From NCBI RefSeq assembly GCF_002797915.1, contig NZ_PGTY01000001.1, positions 868,001-932,000 of the forward strand: a stretch of DNA of 64,000 nt. The letters run 5' to 3'. The DNA is from Yoonia maricola (GTDB lineage: Bacteria; Pseudomonadota; Alphaproteobacteria; Rhodobacterales; Rhodobacteraceae). The position numbers were made by a program, and so were the translations under genes. Shown one piece after another: positions 50,558 to 58,596 of this stretch. The notes under the pieces are model-generated. The model saw only the letters and a program-made list of their open reading frames with translations. It had not been told where the DNA came from and ran no database searches. Position 1 is the stretch's first letter, and each line of letters starts with the position of its first letter.

Positions 50558-51906
50558 AGCGTTTTGCAGCCCTTGTGCTGGCCTGTGTGGCCGCCTGTGC
50601 CGAAGTGCCCACCACCGATGCACCTGACCCCATCCGCCTGACCTTCCCCGAGGTGCAGCGCTTTGCAGGTGACAGTCCGGGGCCTGCCACGCGCCCAAAC
50701 TCGGAAATGGCGCTTGATTTTATTGATCTGGCATTTCGGATGGAAAGCGGACGCGAACTGCCAACGCTCACACGCTTTGAAGGCCCCATTACCGTGCGCG
50801 TGGTGGGCGACCTGCGACCGGAAAACCGCGAAGACCTGAACGCCCTGCTGGAAAGGCTGCGTCGTGAAGCGCGCATTGATATCCGTCTGACCGATGCGGC
50901 AGAGGCCAATATCGTGATCGAAACGATCCCGAACCGCACCTTGCAACGGGCCGCCCCCAATGCGGCCTGCTTTGTCGTGCCGCGCGTGCAAAGCTGGGCT
51001 GAACTGCGCGCCGCGCGCGATACAGCGACACTCAATTGGGCGACCCTGCAAACCCGGCAAAAGGCGGGCATTTTCATACCTTCAGATGTAACATCACAAG
51101 AGGTCCGCGATTGCCTGCATGAGGAACTGGCGCAAGCGCTTGGCCCTCTCAATGACCTCTACCGCTTGCCTGATTCCGTGTTCAATGACGACAACCTGCA
51201 TGCCGTATTGACCGGCTTTGATATGCTGATGCTGCGCACCTACTACGCGCCAGAGCTGCGCAGCGGTATGACCGAAGAACAAGTCGCCGCGCGCCTGCCA
51301 AGCATCCTTGCCCGATTGAACCCGCGCGGCCAACGCCCCGGCGGGACCATTCCTTCGGCGACTTCACGGGCGTGGATCAATGCGATGACCGATGCGCTTG
51401 GCAATGGCATATCGGAACCGCGCAAACGGCAAGCCGCGGCGCGCGCCATCGCCATTGGGCAGGCGCTCGGTTGGACCGGCCCGCGCGAAGGTTTTGCCAA
51501 TTACGCTTACGGCCGTCTGCAAATCGGCAATGATGCCACGTTGGCATTGGGGGCCTTCAACGCCGCGCGCCGTGCCTATGCGCAAAGCCCTATCACCGAA
51601 ATTCATTCTGCCCATATCGCCCTACAACTGGCCGCCTTCACCTTGATCTCACAAGATGCAGAGGCCACCATCGCGATCACCACCCCTGCCATCGCCGTGG
51701 CCGAACAATATGAAAATGCAGCGCTGATGTCCTTGCTTATGATGTTCAAAGCGGAAGCCTTGGATTTGCAAGGCGACACAGAGGCAGGCATGGCACTGCG
51801 TCTGGACAGTCTGGGATGGGCGCTTTATGGCTTTGGCGACCGGGATCAGGTGATTGACAGGCTGAATGAGATTGCTTCTTTGGTCCCGCAAATTCCGCCA
51901 AGCTGA
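50554..51906 (+). CDS. DUF2927 lipoprotein
   Basis: A 450-residue protein. The signal ends in a lipobox at VAAC (about residue 15), so it is a lipoprotein. The DUF2927 part contains GPITVRVVGDLRP, EANIVIETIPN and a zinc-protease-like CLHEELAQALGPLND near 190. The C-terminal 150 residues are helical repeats (LGAFNAARRAYAQSP, AHIALQLAAFTLIS) resembling TPR. The HEExxQ pattern suggests a metallopeptidase-like fold, activity unproven. It overlaps the GNAT gene start-to-stop and is followed by a tiny membrane protein. Confidence 0.83.
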   Translation: MKRFAALVLACVAACAEVPTTDAPDPIRLTFPEVQRFAGDSPGPATRPNSEMALDFIDLAFRMESGRELPTLTRFEGPITVRVVGDLRPENREDLNALLERLRREARIDIRLTDAAEANIVIETIPNRTLQRAAPNAACFVVPRVQSWAELRAARDTATLNWATLQTRQKAGIFIPSDVTSQEVRDCLHEELAQALGPLNDLYRLPDSVFNDDNLHAVLTGFDMLMLRTYYAPELRSGMTEEQVAARLPSILARLNPRGQRPGGTIPSATSRAWINAMTDALGNGISEPRKRQAAARAIAIGQALGWTGPREGFANYAYGRLQIGNDATLALGAFNAARRAYAQSPITEIHSAHIALQLAAFTLISQDAEATIAITTPAIAVAEQYENAALMSLLMMFKAEALDLQGDTEAGMALRLDSLGWALYGFGDRDQVIDRLNEIASLVPQIPPS

Positions 51907-51921
51907 CAAAGGCCACGTTTC

Positions 51922-52089
51922 ATGATCCCTCTTTCCGGCATTCTTATCGGCGCAATTTTCGGCGCGCTGCGGGCCAAAGCGCGCGGCGGTAAAGGCAAAG
52001 ACATGCTGCAATGGGGTGCAGTCTTTGCCATCATCTTTGGCGTGATCGGCATGTTCGTCCTGATCTTCCTGCAACGCAGCCTGACCTGA
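51922..52089 (+). CDS. 55-residue membrane protein
   Basis: A short frame ATG 51922 to TGA 52089 encodes two hydrophobic segments: one at 2-17 (IPLSGILIGAIFGALR) and one at 32-50 (AVFAIIFGVIGMFVLIFL), separated by a basic loop AKARGGKGKD. It lies between the DUF2927 lipoprotein and the VWA gene, 15 bp after the former and 4 bp before the latter, which strongly suggests a real operon member. The function is unknown. Confidence 0.72.
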   Translation: MIPLSGILIGAIFGALRAKARGGKGKDMLQWGAVFAIIFGVIGMFVLIFLQRSLT

Positions 52090-52093
52090 CGCG

Positions 52094-53281
52094 ATGTTCC
52101 TGCCTTTCTTCGACAATCTGCGTAGCAACGGTGTGCCGGTGTCATTGCGCGAGTTCTTGTCGTTTCTGGAAGGCATGAAAGCAGGTTTGGCGACCTATGA
52201 TGTCGAGGCTTTCTACTTTCTGGCTCGCACGACCATGGTCAAGGATGAACGGCATCTGGATAAATTTGACCGGGCTTTCGCGGCCAGTTTTGAAGGGCTC
52301 GACGCGATCCCGGACGAGGCCGTACTGAACGCCGTCGATATCCCTGCTGAATGGCTCGAAAAGCTCGCTGAAAAGCACCTTTCCGACGAAGAAAAAGCCG
52401 AGATTAAGGCGATGGGCGGCTTTGACAAGTTGATGGAGACGCTCAAGAAACGGCTCGAAGAACAAAAGGGTCGCCATCAAGGCGGGTCCAAATGGGTTGG
52501 CACCGCTGGCACTTCGCCTTTTGGCGCTTATGGTTATAACCCCGAAGGCGTGCGCATCGGCCAAAAAGAAAGCCGCCACCAACGCGCTGTCAAAGTCTGG
52601 GACAAACGTGAATTCAAGAACTTAGACGATACAGTTGAACTGGGTACCCGTAATATCAAAGTCGCCCTCAAACGCCTACGCCACTGGGCACGTGACGGCG
52701 CGCACGAAGAGCTGGACCTGAACGGCACCATTCGGGCCACCGCCGAGCATGGCTATCTGGATGTGCAAACCCGGCCAGAGCGGCGCAATGCAGTCAAAGT
52801 GCTGCTTTTCTTGGATATCGGCGGCTCAATGGATCCGCATGTCAAGGTCGTAGAAGAGCTGTTTAGCGCCGCCAAATCCGAATTCAAACATTTCGAATAC
52901 TTCTATTTCCACAACTGCCTTTATGAAGGGGTCTGGAAAGACAACCGCCGCCGCTGGAACGCGCAAACCCCTACATGGGACGTGCTGCGCACCTACGGGC
53001 CGGACTACAAATGCATCTTTGTGGGCGATGCCAGCATGTCACCCTATGAAGTCGCCTACCCCGGTGGGGCAAACGAGCATTGGAACGAAGAGGCAGGCCA
53101 TACATGGCTCGTACGCGCGCGCGATCAATGGCCCAATCACCTCTGGATCAATCCACTGGACCAGCGTTATTGGCCCTACACCCAATCCATCGGAATGATC
53201 CAAGAGATTTTCGGCGCCGACCGTATGGTGCCGATGACCTTGGCGGGGATTGAGGCAGGGATGAAGGCTTTGGGGCGCTAG
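52094..53281 (+). CDS. VWA domain protein (CoxE-like), MoxR partner
   Basis: A 395-residue protein. An acidic/basic N-terminal helical part (LREFLSFLEGMKAGL) leads to a C-terminal VWA domain with KVLLFLDIGGSMDPHVKVVE near 240. The MIDAS motif DxSxS is altered to DIGGS, with the second Ser position changed. GADRMVPMTLAGIEAGMKAL ends the protein. CoxE-type VWA proteins act with MoxR ATPases on protein complexes. It is the expected partner of the ATPase at 48036, but 3.2 kb of unrelated genes separate them. Confidence 0.88.
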   Translation: MFLPFFDNLRSNGVPVSLREFLSFLEGMKAGLATYDVEAFYFLARTTMVKDERHLDKFDRAFAASFEGLDAIPDEAVLNAVDIPAEWLEKLAEKHLSDEEKAEIKAMGGFDKLMETLKKRLEEQKGRHQGGSKWVGTAGTSPFGAYGYNPEGVRIGQKESRHQRAVKVWDKREFKNLDDTVELGTRNIKVALKRLRHWARDGAHEELDLNGTIRATAEHGYLDVQTRPERRNAVKVLLFLDIGGSMDPHVKVVEELFSAAKSEFKHFEYFYFHNCLYEGVWKDNRRRWNAQTPTWDVLRTYGPDYKCIFVGDASMSPYEVAYPGGANEHWNEEAGHTWLVRARDQWPNHLWINPLDQRYWPYTQSIGMIQEIFGADRMVPMTLAGIEAGMKALGR

Positions 53282-53469
53282 GTCAGCACTATCTCGTCGG
53301 ACCAGAACCGGCAAATACGCCATGGCCATACACGCTTCCGTTTCGCCATTCACATCTGTGGCTGCGACAGTAAAATAACGTGAAAATTGCCACCTGATCG
53401 CATGGCGGCAGCCCCAAAACGGGCTTTCTACGGAAGCATTGTAAGTATCCCATTTAGAATGCAGTCATC

Positions 53470-53661
53470 TTATCGGTAAGTTGCGTCACCGGCAGGGTCA
53501 TCGAAGGGCGCCTTATCCTCAAGTGTAACCTCGCCGCCCGAAAGGACAGGAACTGATGACGAAAAGTGACGCTCGGTCGTGGTAGGGTTAAGCCCGCCGC
53601 TACAAGCAGCAAGTCCAAGCGCTATACAGGCCGTTACAACGTATTTACTTACAAATGACAT
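53470..53661 (-). CDS. small lipoprotein, paralogue of 54960-55202
   Basis: A 63-residue lipoprotein precursor. The signal (VSKYVVTACIALGLAAC) ends in the lipobox LAAC. The mature part contains RHFSSSVPVLSGGEVTLEDK and ends DATYR. The segment FSSSVPVLSGGE matches FSTSVPVVSGDE in the protein at 54960, so both belong to one family. GAGGGGA precedes ATG 53661. The function is unknown; the gene stands alone, oriented against its neighbours. Confidence 0.7.
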   Translation of the reverse strand: MSFVSKYVVTACIALGLAACSGGLNPTTTERHFSSSVPVLSGGEVTLEDKAPFDDPAGDATYR

Positions 53662-53914
53662 TTCGTTCCCCTCACGCTTGTCGCGGGGCACCATCGCACC
53701 CCTGACATCTCTACGCGCCAAAGCAGCGCATTATTCCCGATGGTCAAAAACTGTATCGGATCAGGCGTGTTCTCGGTTCTGGCTTTAAAAAGCAATAGTG
53801 GTGATATCATCATGCGCTGGCGGCGGAACATAGAGGCTGGGGCGTTAGACCCTTGTGGTTGCCCCTATCTCAAGCGAGATTAAGCACAACCACAATAGGA
53901 CCGTGGCAAATGTG
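53662..53914. other. 253-base gap with possible relic of the vwa end
   Basis: No gene seen. AGGCTGGGGCGTTAGACC near 53835-53852 resembles the end of the VWA gene (53265-53283) at about 15 of 19 aligned positions plus a 2-base gap, hinting at a duplication around the lipoprotein gene. Confidence 0.35.
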
Positions 53915-54280
53915 ATGTGGCACCGTGTGAAAGACCTTTGGCAGTATAACCGGTTGGCCTTGATGGCCTTTGGCCTTGTGCTGTGTCTTGCCGGGTTTTT
54001 TGGCTTCAAATCAGTTAGCCAGTTTCTCTATTGGTCAGACCCTGCCCATCAGGACCAAGCGGTCGCCGGTTGGATGACGCCGCGCTATGTGGCACAATCC
54101 TACCGTGTCCCACCACAGGTGATCCAGAACGCACTCGACCTCGCTTTCGATGGTCCACCACGACGTATATCACTCGACACATTGGCCGCTGAGCAGGGTC
54201 TGACAATGGCCGCCATCCAAGCGCGTGTCGATACCGCTGTCGCTGCATGGCGCGCGCAAAACCCCCGGCCCCGGCAATGA
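53915..54280 (+). CDS. single-pass membrane protein of unknown function
   Basis: A 121-residue protein with one hydrophobic helix at about 15-32 (LALMAFGLVLCLAGFFGF), then a soluble part with YVAQSYRVPPQVIQNALDLA and a Pro/Arg-rich middle and end (MTMAAIQARVDTAVAAWRAQ). Start choice is uncertain: ATG 53915 or GTG 53912, with AGGA about 14 bases upstream. Its stop overlaps the ATG of the dedA gene, so the two are coupled and may work together in the membrane. Confidence 0.68.
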   Translation: MWHRVKDLWQYNRLALMAFGLVLCLAGFFGFKSVSQFLYWSDPAHQDQAVAGWMTPRYVAQSYRVPPQVIQNALDLAFDGPPRRISLDTLAAEQGLTMAAIQARVDTAVAAWRAQNPRPRQ

Positions 54281-54897
54281 CAGAAACCATCTTCGCCCTT
54301 GCCGCCGACTACGGCGTGCCCTTACTGTTTTGTGTGACATTCCTCAGCTGTCTGGCCCTGCCCGTGCCATCGTCCTTGCTGATGCTGGCCAGCGGCGGTT
54401 TTGCCGCGGCGGGGGATCTGTCACTTCCCGCCGTGGCAGCAGCGGCCTTTTGCGGCGCGGTGATCGGCGACAATACTGGCTATTGGATCGCACGGGGGCT
54501 TGGGCAAAGACTGGGCGATTGGCTAAAGGCACACCCCAAACGCGCCGCACTGCGTGACAGATCAGAGGTGTTCATGGGCAAATGGGGCGGCGCGTCTGTG
54601 TTCTTTTCCTGCTGGCTCGTGGCCCCGCTGGGCCCATACGTCAATTACGTCAGCGGGCTGTCGCGGTTCAGCTGGGTACGCTTTGCCATGTGGGGGGCCG
54701 CAGGCGAGGTGTTCTGGGTCGGCATCTATGTAGGTCTGGGCTATCTCTTTGCAGATAATCTAACCGCGATTTCTAGCATCCTAAGCAATGTCTCCGGTTT
54801 TCTTGTGGCTGTTTTCATGGCGTTCGGCCTGGGCCTCTGGCTGTGGCGCGCAAGCAAAGCGCGGGAGCGACAAATCGCACAGGCCCCACAGGCTTGA
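54277..54897 (+). CDS. DedA family membrane protein
   Basis: A 206-residue protein with five or six hydrophobic segments. It has LFCVTFLSCLALPVPSSLLM, the GAVIGDNTGYWIARGLG block, and FSCWLVAPLGPYVNYVSGLSRFSW, the conserved DedA/VTT region (E/D-x3-G and R/P residues). DedA proteins flip phospholipids or affect envelope homeostasis. ATG 54277 overlaps the preceding stop. Its own stop lies inside the first copy of a direct repeat whose second copy ends in the M48 start. Confidence 0.88.
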   Translation: MTETIFALAADYGVPLLFCVTFLSCLALPVPSSLLMLASGGFAAAGDLSLPAVAAAAFCGAVIGDNTGYWIARGLGQRLGDWLKAHPKRAALRDRSEVFMGKWGGASVFFSCWLVAPLGPYVNYVSGLSRFSWVRFAMWGAAGEVFWVGIYVGLGYLFADNLTAISSILSNVSGFLVAVFMAFGLGLWLWRASKARERQIAQAPQA

Positions 54898-54949
54898 GAA
54901 ACCGCGCGTCTCACCCGCATCAACCGCATGATCAAACTCACGCCGATCC
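54893..54949 (+). repeat. direct repeat copy 1 (dedA stop to M48-start stub)
   Basis: This 57-bp segment is 47/57 identical, without gaps, to 55345-55401. It contains the dedA stop and an ATG at 54928 followed by a short frame (MIKLTPIRPIP) that copies the M48 N terminus. The repeats are 452 bp apart and bracket the lipoprotein gene. Confidence 0.88.
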
Positions 54950-54959
54950 GACCAATCCC

Positions 54960-55202
54960 TTAGCGGAAGGTCCCGGTGTTGACGGTCTCGCTAATGCGGA
55001 TCGCTGGCGTGACAGCCTCTTCAATCCGCAAAGTATTTGAACTTGTTGCCTCATCAACAGATGCGATCTCATCCCCGGAAACAACAGGAACCGACGTCGA
55101 AAAGGAATAACTTGCAGGAGTGTCGCTGCCCACGCCACCGCCACAAGCAGCAAGGCTGAATAATACGGTTGTCAGCAAAATCGTTTTTCCAGTGAATGAC
55201 AT
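54960..55202 (-). CDS. small lipoprotein, paralogue of 53470-53661
   Basis: An 80-residue lipoprotein precursor: signal KTILLTTVLFSLAAC with lipobox LAAC, then a Gly/Ser-rich start and SFSTSVPVVSGDEIASVDEA, ending ETVNTGTFR. It is related to the lipoprotein 1.5 kb upstream by the SVPV-SG motif and the terminal aromatic-Arg. GAAGGA precedes ATG 55202. It is oriented against its neighbours and sits between two copies of the M48 start region, so it appears inserted. Confidence 0.75.
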   Translation of the reverse strand: MSFTGKTILLTTVLFSLAACGGGVGSDTPASYSFSTSVPVVSGDEIASVDEATSSNTLRIEEAVTPAIRISETVNTGTFR

Positions 55203-55344
55203 CTCAAATTCCTTCAGTTATTTCAGAAACACCGTTGCGGCGTCCTCAGCATGATTACGCCTCTGCCCGGCTAACTATTCCGCGAGATGTCGAAAAAAAA
55301 TTTAGAACCGTCAAAGCCCAGAGTATCAGTGCCCGCCGTGAGCA

Positions 55345-55401
55345 CTTGAGAAACGCCGCATCGCGCCCATATCAACAACATGATCAAACTCATGCCGATC
55401 C
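55345..55401 (+). repeat. direct repeat copy 2 (functional M48 start)
   Basis: Second copy of the 57-bp repeat. Position 36 of the repeat is the A of the M48 ATG (55380). The copy still contains CTTGAGAAAC, which in copy 1 spans the dedA stop codon. Confidence 0.88.
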
Positions 55402-56066
55402 TGCTTGCTGTCCTTTACGGCCTCGCCATGTACCGCTTTTCGGTCTGGCGGACCAAACGCGAGCTGGACGCCAATTCAACCGAACTGGCCGATCCAATCC
55501 TCAAAGTGCTGATGGACCGCATGGCCCAAGCGCTCGATATCGACCGGATCAAGGTGCATATTTATGAGATTGAACCTGTGAATGGCCTTGCCGCACCCGA
55601 TGGGCGTATTTTCATCACCCGCGGTTTTTTCAACAAATACCGCACAGGCGAAGTCACATCCGAAGAAATGGCAAGCGTGATCGCACATGAGATGGGTCAT
55701 GTTGCACTGGGCCATTCGCGCCGCCGCATGATCGATTTTTCGGGCCAAAACGCGATGCGCACAGCCCTTGCGATGATCCTTGGCCGCTTCATCCCAGGCG
55801 TCGGCCCATGGATCGCAAACGGTCTGATGAGCCTGCTTGCCGCACGCCTGTCGCGCAGTGATGAGTTCGAGGCGGACGCCTATGCCTCCGCCTTGCTGGT
55901 AAAAGCCGGGATCGGTACTGAGCCGCAAAAATCCCTGTTCAAGAAACTCGAAACCCTTACCGGGGCGCGCGGCGCGTCAATGCCTGCATGGGTAATGAGC
56001 CACCCCAAAACCCCGCAACGCATTGCCGCGATTGAAGCCAATGAAGCGAAATGGTCTGCCAGCTAA
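55380..56066 (+). CDS. M48 family metallopeptidase
   Basis: A 228-residue zinc peptidase. It has one N-terminal hydrophobic helix (residues 4-20), HEMGH at 103-107 within MASVIAHEMGHVALGHS, and a third zinc ligand Glu164 in RSDEFEADAYAS. The mid-region (FIPGVGPWIANGLMSLLAA) may form a second membrane contact. M48 enzymes of this size act as membrane quality-control proteases similar to HtpX or BepA cores. The start ATG lies in the second copy of a direct repeat; a stub of the same start remains at 54928. Confidence 0.88.
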   Translation: MIKLMPILLAVLYGLAMYRFSVWRTKRELDANSTELADPILKVLMDRMAQALDIDRIKVHIYEIEPVNGLAAPDGRIFITRGFFNKYRTGEVTSEEMASVIAHEMGHVALGHSRRRMIDFSGQNAMRTALAMILGRFIPGVGPWIANGLMSLLAARLSRSDEFEADAYASALLVKAGIGTEPQKSLFKKLETLTGARGASMPAWVMSHPKTPQRIAAIEANEAKWSAS

Positions 56067-56102
56067 GCGCAGGCGTTCCGCTTCATCTTGGCCCAAAAAC
56101 TC

Positions 56103-56116
56103 CCGCCGGAGGCTCC
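56103..56116. repeat. short GC-rich motif shared with 311-324
   Basis: CCGCCGGAGGCTCC, identical to 311-324, lies in the gap between M48 and PIN genes that converge here. It is preceded by TTCATCTTGGCCCAAAAACT, a sequence type I associate with Rhodobacterales intergenic repeats. Confidence 0.4.
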
Positions 56117-56134
56117 TGCACTTGCCACCGGAAC

Positions 56135-56677
56135 CTACGCGTCCAAGGCCTTGCCAAACCGCGGCATCCGCGCCTTATTCATGAGCGCCCGCATCGTCCA
56201 AGGCTGATCTGACAACCGGTTTGCCTCGGCCAAGACGGCCTCAGCCACGCCCCGCACCTGATCGGGGGCATCTACCAGCAATATCAAAACAAACCCATCA
56301 GGATCCCAGCGTAATAGCGCTTCATCGCCCAAGATGTTCTTGGGAAAATCCTTGGCATTCATCGTCAGAATACCATCGCAGGACCCAACGACCGCCGCCG
56401 TAAGCACATGAATATCCGCCTGATCAGGCAACCAAAACTGCCGCTCTTGGGCGGCATCATAGGTCACGGTCGCTTGCGGAAAGCGCGCACTCAGCGACGC
56501 AATCTCGCCCCGCGCCCAAACCTCTTGCGTCGGTCCCAATTTGCCTGCGGCACGCGCCCATTCCTCCAGGATGCGCGCAGACCAACGTGCCTCGAACAAC
56601 CCTGCTTGCGCGCAGCCCAGTAACACCTCGCGCATCACCGTGGGATAAAGCACGCAGGCGTCGATCATCACCCTCAT
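56135..56677 (-). CDS. PIN domain-containing protein
   Basis: A 180-residue PIN-fold protein. It has MRVMIDACVLYPTVMREVLL with the first acidic residue Asp6, ARILEEWARAAGKLG and the second acidic cluster DQADIHVLTAAVVGSCDGIL with TMNAKDFPK. PIN proteins are Mg-dependent RNases, often VapC-like toxins, but no small antitoxin gene precedes it. It overlaps the stop of the rRNA methyltransferase gene (ATGA), so it is expressed with it, which suggests RNA metabolism rather than a toxin. The long upstream frame is ignored. Confidence 0.82.
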   Translation of the reverse strand: MRVMIDACVLYPTVMREVLLGCAQAGLFEARWSARILEEWARAAGKLGPTQEVWARGEIASLSARFPQATVTYDAAQERQFWLPDQADIHVLTAAVVGSCDGILTMNAKDFPKNILGDEALLRWDPDGFVLILLVDAPDQVRGVAEAVLAEANRLSDQPWTMRALMNKARMPRFGKALDA

Positions 56678-57891
56678 AGGCGAAACGTCAGCGCCTTGAG
56701 ATAGCCACTTTCGGCAAGATGTGGCAGCAATGGATGATCCGGGCCTGCAAACCCGGTATGAATGATCTGCCCTCGGCGCCCCCCGCGCCCGATCCCACGG
56801 GCCGAGGCATTGCGGAACTTCGTCAGGTCGGCGGCATGCGAACACGAACACAACGTCAGATAACCACCTTCGGCGACCAAGGGTGCCGCAAGCCGCGCAA
56901 TCCGTTCATAAGCGCGCAGCCCAGCATCCAATGCAGGTTTGGACGGGGCAAATGCCGGCGGGTCACACACGACAACGTCAAATGTCTCGCCTTCCTCAGC
57001 CAAAGCCGCCAGCACATCAAAGGCGTCTCCCTTACGCGTCGTCAGCCGGTCAGACACGTTCATCGCCGCGCCTCCCTCTTCCGCAAGCGCCAGCGCAGGC
57101 CCAGACCCATCCACAGCCAAAACCGAAACAGCACCAGAAGCGAGCGCGGCCAAACCGAACCCACCCACATGACTGAACATATCCAGCACGCGCGCGTCCT
57201 TTGAAAGACCTGCCACAAACGCATGGTTGGGCCGCTGATCAAAGAACAACCCGGTCTTCTGCCCGCCCATGACGTCAGCCATGTAAGTCGCGCCGTTCAT
57301 TGGCACGGGAACCGGACCCTCTGGTGCTGTGCCTGCCAGTACGTCCGTCTTTTCGTCCAAACCTTCCAGCGTGCGTGCGCGTCCGGTTCCATTCATGATC
57401 ACCGTGCTGACACCTGTAACCTCTTGCAACGCGGCGCATAAATCGTTGATCAACATATCCGCCCAAGCAGCGTTTGGTTGCACCACGGCCAGATCGCCAA
57501 AACGGTCAATAATCACACCGGGCAAGCCATCTGCCTCAGCATGCACCAGTCGATAATAGGGCTCTGCATAAAGCCGCGCACGATGTGCAAGCGCACGCGA
57601 CAAGCGGGCCGCAAACCATGCCTGATCAATCATCGCTTCGGGGTCTTGGTCCAGCATGCGGCAAATGATCTTTGATGCCGGGTTCACCGTCACCGTCCCC
57701 ATCGGCACCCTGTTGGCATCTTCCAGCCGGGCAATCGTGCCGGGTGTCAGATTGCGCGTGCGCCGGTCCGTGACCAATTCATTGGCGTAAACCCATGGAA
57801 AACCATGGCGGATCGCCCGTGCCTCGGCCTTGGGGATCAGGCGGACGACGGGTGTTTTGGGGGTCGGTTCATGGGGTGTGTGATCTGTCAT
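56674..57891 (-). CDS. rlmI: class I SAM-dependent rRNA methyltransferase (RlmI-like)
   Basis: A 405-residue enzyme. The N-terminal PUA-like part has RAIRHGFPWVYANELVTDRR, followed by a central RlmI/RlmK domain and a Rossmann domain with VLDMFSHVGGFGLAALASGA and VVCDPPAFAPSK, the DPPxF motif for base methylation at cytosine-C5. Relatives modify 23S rRNA C1962. The ATG at 57891 begins MTDHTPHEPTPKTPVV; a later start is possible because the first 15 residues are low complexity. The PIN gene overlaps its stop. Confidence 0.88.
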   Translation of the reverse strand: MTDHTPHEPTPKTPVVRLIPKAEARAIRHGFPWVYANELVTDRRTRNLTPGTIARLEDANRVPMGTVTVNPASKIICRMLDQDPEAMIDQAWFAARLSRALAHRARLYAEPYYRLVHAEADGLPGVIIDRFGDLAVVQPNAAWADMLINDLCAALQEVTGVSTVIMNGTGRARTLEGLDEKTDVLAGTAPEGPVPVPMNGATYMADVMGGQKTGLFFDQRPNHAFVAGLSKDARVLDMFSHVGGFGLAALASGAVSVLAVDGSGPALALAEEGGAAMNVSDRLTTRKGDAFDVLAALAEEGETFDVVVCDPPAFAPSKPALDAGLRAYERIARLAAPLVAEGGYLTLCSCSHAADLTKFRNASARGIGRGGRRGQIIHTGFAGPDHPLLPHLAESGYLKALTFRL

Positions 57892-57936
57892 GCCCGCCTC
57901 CTACCTGCTCTGGGCAGGGCTGAAAAGGGGCAGATG

Positions 57937-58491
57937 TCAGACCAGTTGCGCGCGCAACAGCTCTGTCAGAAAATCTGTAACCCGGACCTTTTGCGTCTGC
58001 CCCGCTTCTTCAAGACGCAAAGCGCGTTCACCACCGGGTGCATCAAGGTTACCTGCCACACGGCGTGTTGGCTCAATCACCTCATCCGATCCTGCGCGCC
58101 GGATCGTCATGTCAAAGACCACGTTATAGACCCCGCCCACAGTATAACGTGTCCGGTTCGTCACCCCGTGAAAGCGCGTCAGCGTTACATCGACATCCAC
58201 CGGGAAACTGCCGTCCAGAAGGGTGCGGTTGCGGGCCGCTGCCTCTTCAAACATCGCAGCAATTTGCGGGATGCGTGGCCCGATCGGATCACCGCGCCAG
58301 ACCACATCCGCATTGGGATAATAGGATTCACTTTCCGCAACCCGCAACCCTGCCTTGGCGTCAAAATTGAACCCTTGCAACGCGTAGGACCGGTCGATCT
58401 GCAAACGTGGATTGCCACGTAAGCCGATGCCACTGGCACAGCCTGAAAGGCCAAGAATGGAAAGTGATGCGAGAAATGTGCGACGGTGCAT
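57937..58491 (-). CDS. lipoprotein of unknown function (possibly DUF6778)
   Basis: A 184-residue lipoprotein. The signal MHRRTFLASLSILGLSGC has a twin-arginine and a lipobox LSGC. The mature part has RLQIDRSYALQGFNFDAKAG, VVWRGDPIGPRIPQIAAMF and GVYNVVFDMTIRRAGSDEVI. This pattern occurs in Rhodobacteraceae proteins of unknown role. ATG 58491 gives the proper signal; 40 codons upstream are open without support. It is divergent from edd, sharing a palindrome-rich promoter region. Confidence 0.75.
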   Translation of the reverse strand: MHRRTFLASLSILGLSGCASGIGLRGNPRLQIDRSYALQGFNFDAKAGLRVAESESYYPNADVVWRGDPIGPRIPQIAAMFEEAAARNRTLLDGSFPVDVDVTLTRFHGVTNRTRYTVGGVYNVVFDMTIRRAGSDEVIEPTRRVAGNLDAPGGERALRLEEAGQTQKVRVTDFLTELLRAQLV

Positions 58492-58516
58492 GGCGGTCAA
58501 CTCTTTGAATAACACC

Positions 58517-58542
58517 TGCCATATGGCAGCAAATTTGCTGCC
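58517..58542. promoter_or_regulatory. two overlapping palindromes upstream of edd
   Basis: TGCCATATGGCA (58517-58528) overlaps GGCAGCAAATTTGCTGCC (58525-58542), an 18-bp perfect palindrome. They lie close to the lipoprotein start and 112 bp before edd, and are likely protein-binding sites. Confidence 0.55.
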
Positions 58543-58596
58543 GTAAAACACCCAAATGTGTTCATTTGCAGCCCATACTGCGGCAAGATCACCCCT

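Noticed and set aside
56135..56677. VapBC toxin-antitoxin pair
   Set aside because: The PIN gene is preceded by an rRNA methyltransferase gene and no small antitoxin frame is present.
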